From assembly GCA_030731695.1 (NCBI GenBank), contig JANQTK010000252.1, forward strand, positions 1 through 37,295: a stretch of 37,295 nt of DNA, written 5' to 3'. This stretch comes from Polaribacter sp. (GTDB lineage: Bacteria > Bacteroidota > Bacteroidia > Flavobacteriales > Flavobacteriaceae). Of the stretch, positions 7,270 to 13,811 are shown in pieces. Both the position numbers and the translations under genes were made by a program. A model generated the notes under the pieces. It made no database searches. It saw only the letters and a program-made list of their open reading frames with translations, and had not been told where the DNA came from. Numbering within the stretch: position 1 is the first letter of the stretch; every line of letters begins with the position of its first letter.

Positions 7270-8295
7270 ATGGATAAATCTGATAAAATAATTGTAGGAA
7301 TTTCAATAGGAGATTTAAACGGAATTGGCATTGAAGTGATTTTAAAAACATTTGATGATAAACGAATGTTAGACTTTTGTACTCCAGTAATTTTTGGTGC
7401 AACCAAAGTAATTTCGTATCACAAAAAAGCGTTGAACAATGAAATCCAAGTTCATGGAATTACGGATATTACCCAAGCAAATCCTACAAAAATCAATGTG
7501 CTGAATATTTGGAAAGAAGAGGTGGAAATTGAATTGGGAAAACCAACAAAAGTTTCGGGTGAATATGCTTTGAAATCATTAGAAAGTGCCGTAAATCACT
7601 TAAAAGAAAATAAGATTGATGTGTTAATCACAGCGCCAATTAACAAAGAAAATATTCAGTCAGATGCGTTTCATTTTCCTGGTCACACAGAGTTTTTAGA
7701 AGAAAAATTAGACGGAAAAAGTTTGATGATTTTAATGACTGATGCATTAAGAATAGGTTTAATTACTGGTCATATTCCCATTTCAAAAGTGGCAGAAACC
7801 ATTACACCTGAATTGATTACATCAAAAGTAGAAACAATGTATGCGTCTTTAATTCAAGATTTTGGTATCAGCAAACCAAAAATTGCAGTGTTGGCTTTGA
7901 ATCCACATTGTGGAGATAAAGGAGTAATTGGCAAAGAAGATGACGAAATTATTAGACCTACAATTGCCACAATTCAGGAAACAGGAAAGCTGGTTTTTGG
8001 CCCTTATGCAGCAGATGGTTTCTTCGGAAATGAAACTTATAAACAATTTGATGGTGTTTTAGCAACCTATCACGATCAAGGTTTAGCGCCATTTAAAGCG
8101 CTTTCTTTTGGAAAAGGAGTGAACTTTACAGCAGGATTAAGTCATATAAGGACTTCTCCTGATCATGGCACAGGCTATGAAATTGCTGGAAAAAATCTAG
8201 CAAAATCATCTTCATTTGAGGAGGCATTGTTCACTGCAATAGAGTTATTTAGAAATCGAGAAGAGCATAAAGAATTGACAAAAAATCAATTGTAA
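7270..8295 (+). CDS. pdxA: 4-hydroxythreonine-4-phosphate dehydrogenase
   Basis: PdxA oxidises 4-phosphohydroxy-L-threonine in the deoxyxylulose-5-phosphate-dependent pathway to pyridoxal phosphate (vitamin B6). Start ATG 7270 gives 341 residues beginning MDKSDKIIVGISIGDLNGIG, typical of the family. The open frame extends upstream to 7132, but that part overlaps ribE antisense and was rejected. Zinc ligands are expected in HFPGHTEFL (about 137-145) and in the YHDQGLAPFK segment (about 261-270). The substrate-binding ALNPHCGDKG (about 206-215) and the closing TSPDHGTGYEIAGKN (about 295-309) are present. No other B6 gene is adjacent. Confidence 0.95.
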   Translation: MDKSDKIIVGISIGDLNGIGIEVILKTFDDKRMLDFCTPVIFGATKVISYHKKALNNEIQVHGITDITQANPTKINVLNIWKEEVEIELGKPTKVSGEYALKSLESAVNHLKENKIDVLITAPINKENIQSDAFHFPGHTEFLEEKLDGKSLMILMTDALRIGLITGHIPISKVAETITPELITSKVETMYASLIQDFGISKPKIAVLALNPHCGDKGVIGKEDDEIIRPTIATIQETGKLVFGPYAADGFFGNETYKQFDGVLATYHDQGLAPFKALSFGKGVNFTAGLSHIRTSPDHGTGYEIAGKNLAKSSSFEEALFTAIELFRNREEHKELTKNQL

Positions 8296-8337
8296 ATTAA
8301 ATAATCAACAAATGATTTCTTTTTTTTAGATAAAACC

Positions 8338-8366
8338 TTGTAGAATTACATTTTTTTGTATCTTTG
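8338..8366 (+). promoter_or_regulatory. Bacteroidota-type promoter for the DUF177-rpmF-fab/acc cluster
   Basis: TTG at 8338-8340 and TATCTTTG at 8359-8366 are separated by 18 bp, a near-ideal match to the TTTG/TAnnTTTG promoter of this phylum. The element is 23 bp upstream of the DUF177 gene start. It is the best promoter seen in the window. Confidence 0.7.
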
Positions 8367-8388
8367 CACGCTCAATTGATGATTGATA

Positions 8389-8925
8389 ATGAAAGACTTG
8401 AAACAATTCAACATTCCGTTTGTAGGATTAAGCGAAGGAAATCATGTTTTCAACTACACAATTGACAACGAGTTCTTTGAATATTTTAATTTTGATGAGT
8501 TCCAAAGTGCGAATTTAGAAGTGACGATAAACTTCTTAAAAAAAACAACACTTTTTGAATTGGTTTTCAAAGTAAAAGGCACTGTTGAAGTTCCTTGCGA
8601 TGTAACCACAGAAATGTATCATCAAAAAATTAAAGCAACATTGCCATTAGTAGTAAAATTTGGTCCTGAGTTTAACAACGATAGTGAAGAAATTTTAATA
8701 TTATCTTATGATGCATATCAATTAAATGTAGCACAATACATTTATGAAATGATTGTATTGGCGGTTCCAAATAAAAAAGTACATCCAAAAGTTTTGGACG
8801 GAACAATGGAATCAGAAACGTTGAAAAAATTAAAAGAACTAGAAATAAAAGAAGAAAACACTGCTGAAGAGGCAGACCCAAGGTGGGATAAATTAAAGAA
8901 TTTACTAACAGAAAAAAAGAGATAA
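8389..8925 (+). CDS. DUF177 (YceD) family protein
   Basis: This 178-residue cytoplasmic protein belongs to the DUF177/YceD family, which lies upstream of rpmF in most bacteria and has been linked to 23S rRNA processing or accumulation. Start ATG 8389 was chosen; an upstream TTG at 8383 is in frame but less likely. The family-typical core is VPCDVTTEMYHQKIKATLPL (about 68-87), where many homologues have a Cys pair. The acidic C-terminal tail, EENTAEEADPRWDKLKNLL (about 155-173), is also characteristic. It is followed 1 bp later by rpmF, with which it is clearly co-transcribed. The role in this organism is inferred from the family. Confidence 0.85.
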   Translation: MKDLKQFNIPFVGLSEGNHVFNYTIDNEFFEYFNFDEFQSANLEVTINFLKKTTLFELVFKVKGTVEVPCDVTTEMYHQKIKATLPLVVKFGPEFNNDSEEILILSYDAYQLNVAQYIYEMIVLAVPNKKVHPKVLDGTMESETLKKLKELEIKEENTAEEADPRWDKLKNLLTEKKR

Positions 8926-8926
8926 A

Positions 8927-9121
8927 ATGGCACATCCTAAGAGAAAGATTTCTAAAACCAGAAGAGATAAAAGGAGAACACATTATAAAGCAGCAAATCA
9001 ACAAATTGCTACAGATCCAACAACTGGTGAAGCTCATTTGTACCACAGAGCGCATTGGCATGAAGGAAAATTATACTACAGAGGTCAAGTTGTTTTAGAA
9101 TCTGCAGCTGCAGAGGCATAA
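8927..9121 (+). CDS. rpmF: 50S ribosomal protein L32
   Basis: L32 is a small protein of the large ribosomal subunit. The 64-residue sequence begins MAHPKRKISKTRRDKRRTHY, the L32 signature, and includes HLYHRAHWHEGKLYYRGQ. The four zinc-ribbon cysteines found in some L32 proteins are absent, so this is the zinc-independent form usual in this phylum. It lies 1 bp after the DUF177 gene. A strong hairpin follows the stop, so most rpmF transcripts probably end there before fabH. Confidence 0.97.
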   Translation: MAHPKRKISKTRRDKRRTHYKAANQQIATDPTTGEAHLYHRAHWHEGKLYYRGQVVLESAAAEA

Positions 9122-9178
9122 AAAACGCTAAAAAATATATCATAAAACCCTCATTTTTGAGGGTTTTTTTGCGTTTTT
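9121..9178 (+). terminator. Nested hairpin terminator after rpmF
   Basis: The inner stem (9144-9153 pairs with 9158-9167, 10 bp, 4-nt loop) is followed by a T-run. An outer 8-bp pairing (9121-9128 with 9171-9178) could extend the structure. It separates rpmF from fabH. Confidence 0.75.
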
Positions 9179-9235
9179 TACCTAAAATCAACTCAAAATT
9201 GGTTCATTTTAACCCAAAAGTGTGATATTTTTCAT

Positions 9236-9243
9236 TACTTTTG
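9236..9243 (+). promoter_or_regulatory. Putative -7 element (TACTTTTG) for fabH
   Basis: TACTTTTG matches TAnnTTTG, 33 bp upstream of the fabH ATG and after the rpmF terminator, so fabH-accB-accC can have their own promoter. A -33 TTG is not evident. Confidence 0.45.
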
Positions 9244-9276
9244 ACTTTCTAATCATTAGTTTAATAACAAATAACT

Positions 9277-10272
9277 ATGAGTAAAATCACTGCAGCTATT
9301 ACAGCAGTAGGAAAATACGTACCTGAATATGTATTAACAAATAAAGAATTAGAGACTTTTGTTGATACAAATGATGAATGGATTACTACAAGAACAGGAA
9401 TCAAAGAACGAAGAATTTTGAAAGGCGAAGGTTTAGGAACGTCTTTCATGGCAATTAAAGCTGCACAAGATTTATTACATAAATCAAATACCAATCCCGA
9501 AGAAATAGATTTGGTGATAGTTGCAACTGCTACACCAGATTTAATGGTTGCTTCAACAGCAGTATATACAGCCACAGAAATTGGCGCAATCAATGCCTTT
9601 GCATACGATTTACAAGCAGCGTGTTCTAGTTTTTTATACGGAATGTCAACTGCGGCAAGTTACATAGAATCAGGAAGATATAAAAAAGTATTGGTTATTG
9701 GAGCAGATAAAATGTCATCCATAATTGATTATACTGATAGAGCAACCTGTATTATTTTTGGAGATGGAGCAGGAGCAGCATTGTTTGAACCAAATTCAGA
9801 AGGTTTTGGATTAAAAGATGAATATTTACGAAGTGATGGAATTGGAAGAGAATTTTTAAAGATTGATGCAGGTGGATCAATTTTACCTCCTTCCTTAGAA
9901 ACTGTAAAAAATGGACAACATTTTGTGCATCAAGAAGGAAAAACAGTTTTTAAATATGCTGTTTCTAATATGGCTGAGGTTTCTGAAAAGATGTTGACAA
10001 GAAACAATCTTACTAAAGAAGACATTCAGTGGTTAGTGCCTCATCAAGCGAACAAAAGAATTATTGAAGCAACAGCAAATAGAGTAGGTGTTGAACCCGA
10101 AAAAGTGATGGTAAATATTCACAAGTATGGAAATACAACTTCAGCAACATTACCACTATTATTAGCTGATTACGAAAATCAATTGAAAAAAGGAGACAAT
10201 TTAATTTTTGCAGCCTTTGGTGGTGGCTTTACTTGGGGAGCAATTTATCTAACTTGGGCATATAACTCATAA
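9277..10272 (+). CDS. fabH: 3-oxoacyl-ACP synthase III
   Basis: FabH condenses a short acyl-CoA with malonyl-ACP to start fatty acid synthesis in the cytoplasm. In this phylum iso-branched starters are common, but the substrate preference is not visible in the sequence. The 331-residue protein carries the Cys-His-Asn triad: Cys116 in LQAACSSFLYG, His256 in VPHQANKRI and Asn286 in HKYGNTTSATLP. The N-terminal NDEWITTRTGIKERR (about 32-46) and FGGGFTWGA near the C-terminus also match. It is followed by accB 27 bp downstream and accC, so initiation and malonyl-CoA supply are linked. It has its own probable -7 element after the rpmF terminator. Confidence 0.96.
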   Translation: MSKITAAITAVGKYVPEYVLTNKELETFVDTNDEWITTRTGIKERRILKGEGLGTSFMAIKAAQDLLHKSNTNPEEIDLVIVATATPDLMVASTAVYTATEIGAINAFAYDLQAACSSFLYGMSTAASYIESGRYKKVLVIGADKMSSIIDYTDRATCIIFGDGAGAALFEPNSEGFGLKDEYLRSDGIGREFLKIDAGGSILPPSLETVKNGQHFVHQEGKTVFKYAVSNMAEVSEKMLTRNNLTKEDIQWLVPHQANKRIIEATANRVGVEPEKVMVNIHKYGNTTSATLPLLLADYENQLKKGDNLIFAAFGGGFTWGAIYLTWAYNS

Positions 10273-10299
10273 AAATATAACAACTAAACAATCATAATT

Positions 10300-10782
10300 A
10301 TGGATATCAAAGAAATTCAAAATCTCATAAAATTTGTAGCAAAATCTGGTGCAAGCGAGGTGAAGTTAGAAATGGAGGATGTAAAAATCACTATTAAAAC
10401 TGGCCCTGGTTATACAGAAACAACCTATGTTCAAGCTGCTCCTGTTCAACAAACTGCTCCTCAAGTTGCAGCTGCTCCAGTTTCTCAACCGGTTTCAGAA
10501 ACTCCAGCTCCAATTGCTAAAGCAGTAGATGTTGCAACAAATTACATCACTGTAAAATCTCCAATTATTGGAACTTTTTATAGAAAACCATCTCCAGATA
10601 AGCCGAATTTTGTAGAAGTTGGTTCAGAAATCAATACAGGAGATGTGGTTTGTGTGATTGAAGCAATGAAATTATTCAATGAAATAGAGTCTGAAATTTC
10701 TGGAAAAGTTGTTAAAATTTTAGTTGACAATGCGTCACCAGTAGAATTTGATCAGCCTTTATTTTTGGTTGACCCATCTTAA
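10300..10782 (+). CDS. accB: Biotin carboxyl carrier protein of acetyl-CoA carboxylase
   Basis: AccB carries the biotin that shuttles carboxylate between biotin carboxylase and carboxyltransferase to form malonyl-CoA. The 160-residue protein has an N-terminal helical part (1-40), an Ala/Pro/Gln-rich flexible linker (about 43-78) and a C-terminal biotinyl domain. The biotinylation site is Lys124 in the EAMK motif (CVIEAMKLFNEIES). The length is typical. It lies between fabH and accC on the same strand, and an 82-bp spacer before accC holds no recognisable signal. Confidence 0.96.
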   Translation: MDIKEIQNLIKFVAKSGASEVKLEMEDVKITIKTGPGYTETTYVQAAPVQQTAPQVAAAPVSQPVSETPAPIAKAVDVATNYITVKSPIIGTFYRKPSPDKPNFVEVGSEINTGDVVCVIEAMKLFNEIESEISGKVVKILVDNASPVEFDQPLFLVDPS

Positions 10783-10864
10783 TTGAAGTTAGAAATTGAG
10801 ATGTATCAAGAAATTTACGAAACATCAAACAGCTAAAAGTTTACAAATCTAATATCAAAAAAAG

Positions 10865-12202
10865 ATGTTCAAAAAAATATTAGTTGCCAACAGAGGAGAA
10901 ATTGCATTACGAGTTATAAGAACTTGTAAAGAGATGGGAATCAAAACAGTAGCTGTATATTCTACAGCCGATGCTGAAAGTTTACACGTACGTTTTGCAG
11001 ACGAAGCAGTGTGTATTGGACCTCCAGCAAGTAGTGAATCCTATTTAAAAATGTCAAATATTATTGCTGCTGCAGAAATTACCAATGCAGATGCAATTCA
11101 CCCAGGATATGGGTTTTTATCAGAAAATGCTAAATTTTCTAATTTGTGTGAAGAGCATAAAATAAAATTCATTGGTGCTACAGGCAAGATGATTGATCAA
11201 ATGGGTGATAAATCGAATGCAAAAGCAACTATGAAAGCAGCAGGAGTACCTTGTGTTCCTGGCTCTGAGGGAATTATTGCTGATTTTGAACAATGTAAAA
11301 AAGTAGCTTTAGAAACAGGATATCCAGTAATGTTAAAAGCATCCGCAGGTGGTGGAGGTAAGGGAATGCGTGCTGTTTGGAAACCTGAAGATTTAAAAAA
11401 CGCGTGGGATTCTGCAAGACAAGAAAGTAAAGCTGCCTTTGGAAATGATGATATGTATATGGAAAAACTCATTGAAGAGCCAAGACATATTGAAATTCAA
11501 ATTGTTGGAGATGCTTATGGAAAAGCATGTCATTTATCAGAAAGAGATTGTTCTGTGCAAAGACGTCATCAAAAATTGACAGAAGAAACACCTTCTCCAT
11601 TTATGACAGATGAATTGAGAGAAGCAATGGGAAATGCAGCTGTAAAAGCGGCTGAATACATTAGCTATGAAGGTGCTGGAACTATCGAATTTTTGGTTGA
11701 TAAACACCGAAATTTCTATTTTATGGAGATGAATACTCGTATACAAGTTGAGCATCCAATTACTGAAGAAGTTATTAATTATGATTTAATCAGAGAGCAA
11801 ATATTAGTAGCTGCGGGTGTGCCAATTTCAGGAAAAAATTACTATCCTCAAATGCATTCTATAGAATGTAGAATCAATGCTGAAGACCCTTACAACGGGT
11901 TTAGACCAGCTCCAGGAAGAGTAACAACTTTTCACGCGCCAGGAGGTCATGGAGTTAGAATGGATACACATGTGTATGCAGGCTATATGATTCCGCCAAA
12001 CTACGATTCTATGATTGCAAAGTTGATTGTAACTGCCCAAACAAGAGAAGAAGCGATTAATAAAATGAAAAGAGCGTTGGATGAATTTGTGATTGAAGGC
12101 ATTAAAACAACCATCCCTTTTCATAGACAATTGATGGATCATCCTGATTATGTTGCTGGAAATTATACCACAAAATTTATGGAAAATTTCGAAATGAAAT
12201 AA
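10865..12202 (+). CDS. accC: Biotin carboxylase subunit of acetyl-CoA carboxylase
   Basis: AccC is the ATP-grasp enzyme that carboxylates biotin on AccB. The 445-residue length is normal. It starts MFKKILVANRGEIALRVIRT, with the glycine-rich ATP loop KASAGGGGKGMRAV (about 159-172), the HLSERDCSVQRRHQKL segment (about 222-237) and the metal and substrate region MEMNTRIQVEHPITEEV (about 288-304). It ends the fabH-accB-accC group. A hairpin with a T-run follows within 30 bp. The carboxyltransferase genes accA and accD are not in the window. Confidence 0.97.
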   Translation: MFKKILVANRGEIALRVIRTCKEMGIKTVAVYSTADAESLHVRFADEAVCIGPPASSESYLKMSNIIAAAEITNADAIHPGYGFLSENAKFSNLCEEHKIKFIGATGKMIDQMGDKSNAKATMKAAGVPCVPGSEGIIADFEQCKKVALETGYPVMLKASAGGGGKGMRAVWKPEDLKNAWDSARQESKAAFGNDDMYMEKLIEEPRHIEIQIVGDAYGKACHLSERDCSVQRRHQKLTEETPSPFMTDELREAMGNAAVKAAEYISYEGAGTIEFLVDKHRNFYFMEMNTRIQVEHPITEEVINYDLIREQILVAAGVPISGKNYYPQMHSIECRINAEDPYNGFRPAPGRVTTFHAPGGHGVRMDTHVYAGYMIPPNYDSMIAKLIVTAQTREEAINKMKRALDEFVIEGIKTTIPFHRQLMDHPDYVAGNYTTKFMENFEMK

Positions 12203-12225
12203 TGAAATAAATTTGATAAAATACC

Positions 12226-12262
12226 AAAAAGAGAATGCATCAAAAATGTGTTCTCTTTTTTT
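12226..12262 (+). terminator. Terminator after accC
   Basis: A 10-bp stem (12226-12235 pairs with 12251-12260), probably extended inward by weaker pairs, is followed by a run of T. It lies 24 bp past the accC stop and just upstream of the Lrp-family gene. Confidence 0.75.
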
Positions 12263-12287
12263 TATCTTTAAAACTTTAAATATCAAT

Positions 12288-12737
12288 ATGAAAATAGACG
12301 GAATTGATAAAATAATTATTAAAAGTTTGGTGAATGATGCACGAACACCCATTTTGAGTATCGCCAGAGAAGTTGGTATATCTGGAGCTGCTATTCATCA
12401 ACGTTTGCGAAAATTGGAAAAATCTAACTTAATTGAAGGGTATAAAATGGTTATCAATCCAAAGGCTTTGGGATACACAACCACTGCTTTTGTAGGTGTT
12501 TTTTTAGATGCATCCAATCTCTATTCATCAGCGATAAAACGATTGAAAGAAATCCCTGAAATTGTAGAAAGTCATTATACTACTGGGAATTATGCTATTT
12601 TCATCAAAATTATGTGTAAAAATAATGAAGATTTGATGCATTTATTGAATAAAGATATTCAGAATATCAAAGGTGTTTCAAGAACTGAAACATTCATTTC
12701 TTTAGATCAACAAATTGATAGACAAATTGCCATTTAG
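12288..12737 (+). CDS. Lrp/AsnC family transcriptional regulator
   Basis: This 149-residue DNA-binding regulator of the feast/famine family responds to amino acids or related ligands. The start ATG 12288 matches the family opening KIDGIDKIIIKSLVNDARTP; an in-frame start at 12213 would lie upstream of the accC terminator and was rejected. The winged helix-turn-helix is at about residues 20-48 (ILSIAREVGISGAAIHQRLR). The C-terminal RAM/AsnC ligand domain follows from about 65 (GYTTTAFVGVFLDA, VVESHYTTGNYAIFIKI-like). Its targets are not evident. It stands alone on its strand, and the 120 bp after it contain GTCGA repeats and a long-range inverted repeat. Confidence 0.88.
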   Translation: MKIDGIDKIIIKSLVNDARTPILSIAREVGISGAAIHQRLRKLEKSNLIEGYKMVINPKALGYTTTAFVGVFLDASNLYSSAIKRLKEIPEIVESHYTTGNYAIFIKIMCKNNEDLMHLLNKDIQNIKGVSRTETFISLDQQIDRQIAI

Positions 12738-12820
12738 TTGTCGAAATAAACAAACAGTGGTATTAAATTCAATTCGTCGAAACTAAATTACATTTGGACG
12801 ATTGTAGATTGCAATTTGTC
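12721..12820. repeat. 10-bp inverted repeat spanning the 3' end of the Lrp-family gene
   Basis: GACAAATTGC at 12721-12730 and its exact complement GCAATTTGTC at 12811-12820 are separated by 80 bp. GTCGA occurs three times between and within them (12740-12744, 12776-12780, 12818-12822), the middle copy inside the short palindrome TTCGTCGAA (12773-12781). They may be operator sites or chance matches in AT-rich DNA. Confidence 0.35.
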
Positions 12821-12851
12821 GATAATTGAAATCAAAGTTTCAAATAGAAAT

Positions 12852-12859
12852 TATCTTTG
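12852..12859 (+). promoter_or_regulatory. -7 element (TATCTTTG) with no gene downstream on the same strand
   Basis: TATCTTTG matches TAnnTTTG and is identical to the -7 element of the DUF177-rpmF promoter. The nearest upstream TTG (12826-12828) is 23 bp away, somewhat longer than ideal. Downstream lies only an 80-nt stretch ending in a terminator. Confidence 0.45.
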
Positions 12860-12862
12860 TGT

Positions 12863-12948
12863 CCTATTGTAATAGAAATATTAAATATATTTATTGGGGG
12901 ATTTATATATTTAAACATTAAAGAGCTTAGAAATAAGCTCTTTTTTTA
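12863..12948 (+). ncRNA. Candidate small RNA between an orphan promoter and a strong terminator
   Basis: A transcript from the TATCTTTG element would be about 85 nt and end at a perfect hairpin with a GAAA loop and T-run. No ATG-initiated reading frame fits inside it. The open frame that runs through it uses an alternative start and passes through the terminator. This is only a positional argument. The stretch could equally be the 3' trailer of the Lrp-family gene plus a shared terminator for the convergent HAD gene. Confidence 0.25.
12920..12947. terminator. Hairpin terminator with GAAA loop
   Basis: A 10-bp perfect stem (12920-12929 pairs with 12934-12943) closes a GAAA tetraloop and is followed by seven or more T. 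It may serve both the plus-strand unit and the convergent HAD gene ending at 12971. Confidence 0.75.
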
Positions 12949-12970
12949 TTGGGTTATTTTTACTCTTCTT

Positions 12971-13591
12971 TTATCGATTCAATACTTTCAAAATATTTAC
13001 TGTATCATAATTCTGAACGTGATATGTTTTTATGCCAACCTTTTGAGCACCTTCAATATTACTTATAGCATCATCAACAAAAAGAGTTTCTGAAGCCACT
13101 AAGTTACTGTCCTCTAAAATGAAATTGAAAATTGCTTCATCTGGTTTTCTAATTCCTATTTCATGTGAATAGTATGCTTTTTTAAAGAGATCGTTAAATG
13201 AACTATTAAAACTATTTTTATAAGTATCTAAATATTCTTTTTGATGAATTTTATTGGTGTTACTTAGCAGAAAAAGAGTGTAATTTTTTCGTAATTCTTT
13301 TAAAAAATCAATGCGTTCTTTTGGCATATCTAGTATCATAGCATTCCAGGCTTTTATTATTTCTTGATGATTTGGAGATTTATCAGATAAATTAAACAGC
13401 GATTCTAGAAAGTCGTTTTCTGAAATTTTACCAATTTCAAAATCGTAAAAAAATGAATATTGATAATGATGGCCTGTGTCATTAACGATATTTTTAATAC
13501 CTAATGCTTTAAAAGCTTCAATTGTTTTAGGGACATCTAAATTCATGATTACACCTCCCAAATCAAAAACTATGTTTTTTATCTTCTTCAT
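12971..13591 (-). CDS. HAD-superfamily hydrolase (YihX-like phosphatase)
   Basis: This 206-residue cytoplasmic haloacid-dehalogenase-superfamily enzyme is probably a sugar-phosphate phosphatase. The nucleophile is Asp10 in FDLGGVIMNLDV, where the second Asp of the common DxD motif is Gly, as in the YihX group. Motif II is LFLLSNTNK (about 101-109), motif III the Lys in GIRKPDEAIF, and motif IV the Asp pair in LFVDDAISNIEGAQ (about 171-184). The helical cap lies at about 16-90. It is monocistronic on the minus strand between two terminators. YihX acts on alpha-glucose-1-phosphate, but the substrate here cannot be told. Confidence 0.8.
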   Translation of the reverse strand: MKKIKNIVFDLGGVIMNLDVPKTIEAFKALGIKNIVNDTGHHYQYSFFYDFEIGKISENDFLESLFNLSDKSPNHQEIIKAWNAMILDMPKERIDFLKELRKNYTLFLLSNTNKIHQKEYLDTYKNSFNSSFNDLFKKAYYSHEIGIRKPDEAIFNFILEDSNLVASETLFVDDAISNIEGAQKVGIKTYHVQNYDTVNILKVLNR

Positions 13592-13755
13592 TTTTAAAGT
13601 ATTTATAGATAATTATCTTTTTTAAAATTACGAAAATAATTTGAAGAAGAAATTGTTTTTTACTCAAAATTAGGATAAAGCGAATCAAATATTTTATAGT
13701 CTTTGATTAAAAAGTTTGCTTGATAAGCAGCTTATTTATCAACGTATTCCAAAAA

Positions 13756-13785
13756 GAAAGAGGTCACTTTTAAGTGACCTCTTTC
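13756..13785 (-). terminator. Strong terminator downstream of the LruC-domain gene
   Basis: A 14-bp perfect stem (13756-13769 pairs with 13772-13785) with a 2-nt loop is followed on the minus strand by a T-run. It lies 27 bp after the stop of the LruC-domain gene. The remaining 160 bp up to the HAD start show no other signal. Confidence 0.8.
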
Positions 13786-13811
13786 AATTAATTTTATTGA
13801 ATCTACTGAAT

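Noticed and set aside
8672..9061. 129-codon minus-strand frame opposite DUF177 and rpmF
   Set aside because: It lies antisense to two well-recognised genes and has no recognisable domain.
12262..12269. TATCTTTA as a -7 element for the Lrp-family gene
   Set aside because: The last base differs from TAnnTTTG and it begins at the end of the accC terminator T-run. It may be used, but the evidence was too weak to list.
11828..12352. 174-codon minus-strand frame opposite accC
   Set aside because: It is a shadow of accC and crosses the accC terminator. Its composition is not protein-like.
12857..13093. Open frame of 78 codons on the plus strand behind the TATCTTTG element
   Set aside because: It uses a TTG start that overlaps the promoter element, runs straight through a strong terminator hairpin and overlaps the HAD gene antisense. 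The composition is only Ile/Leu/Phe-rich AT translation.
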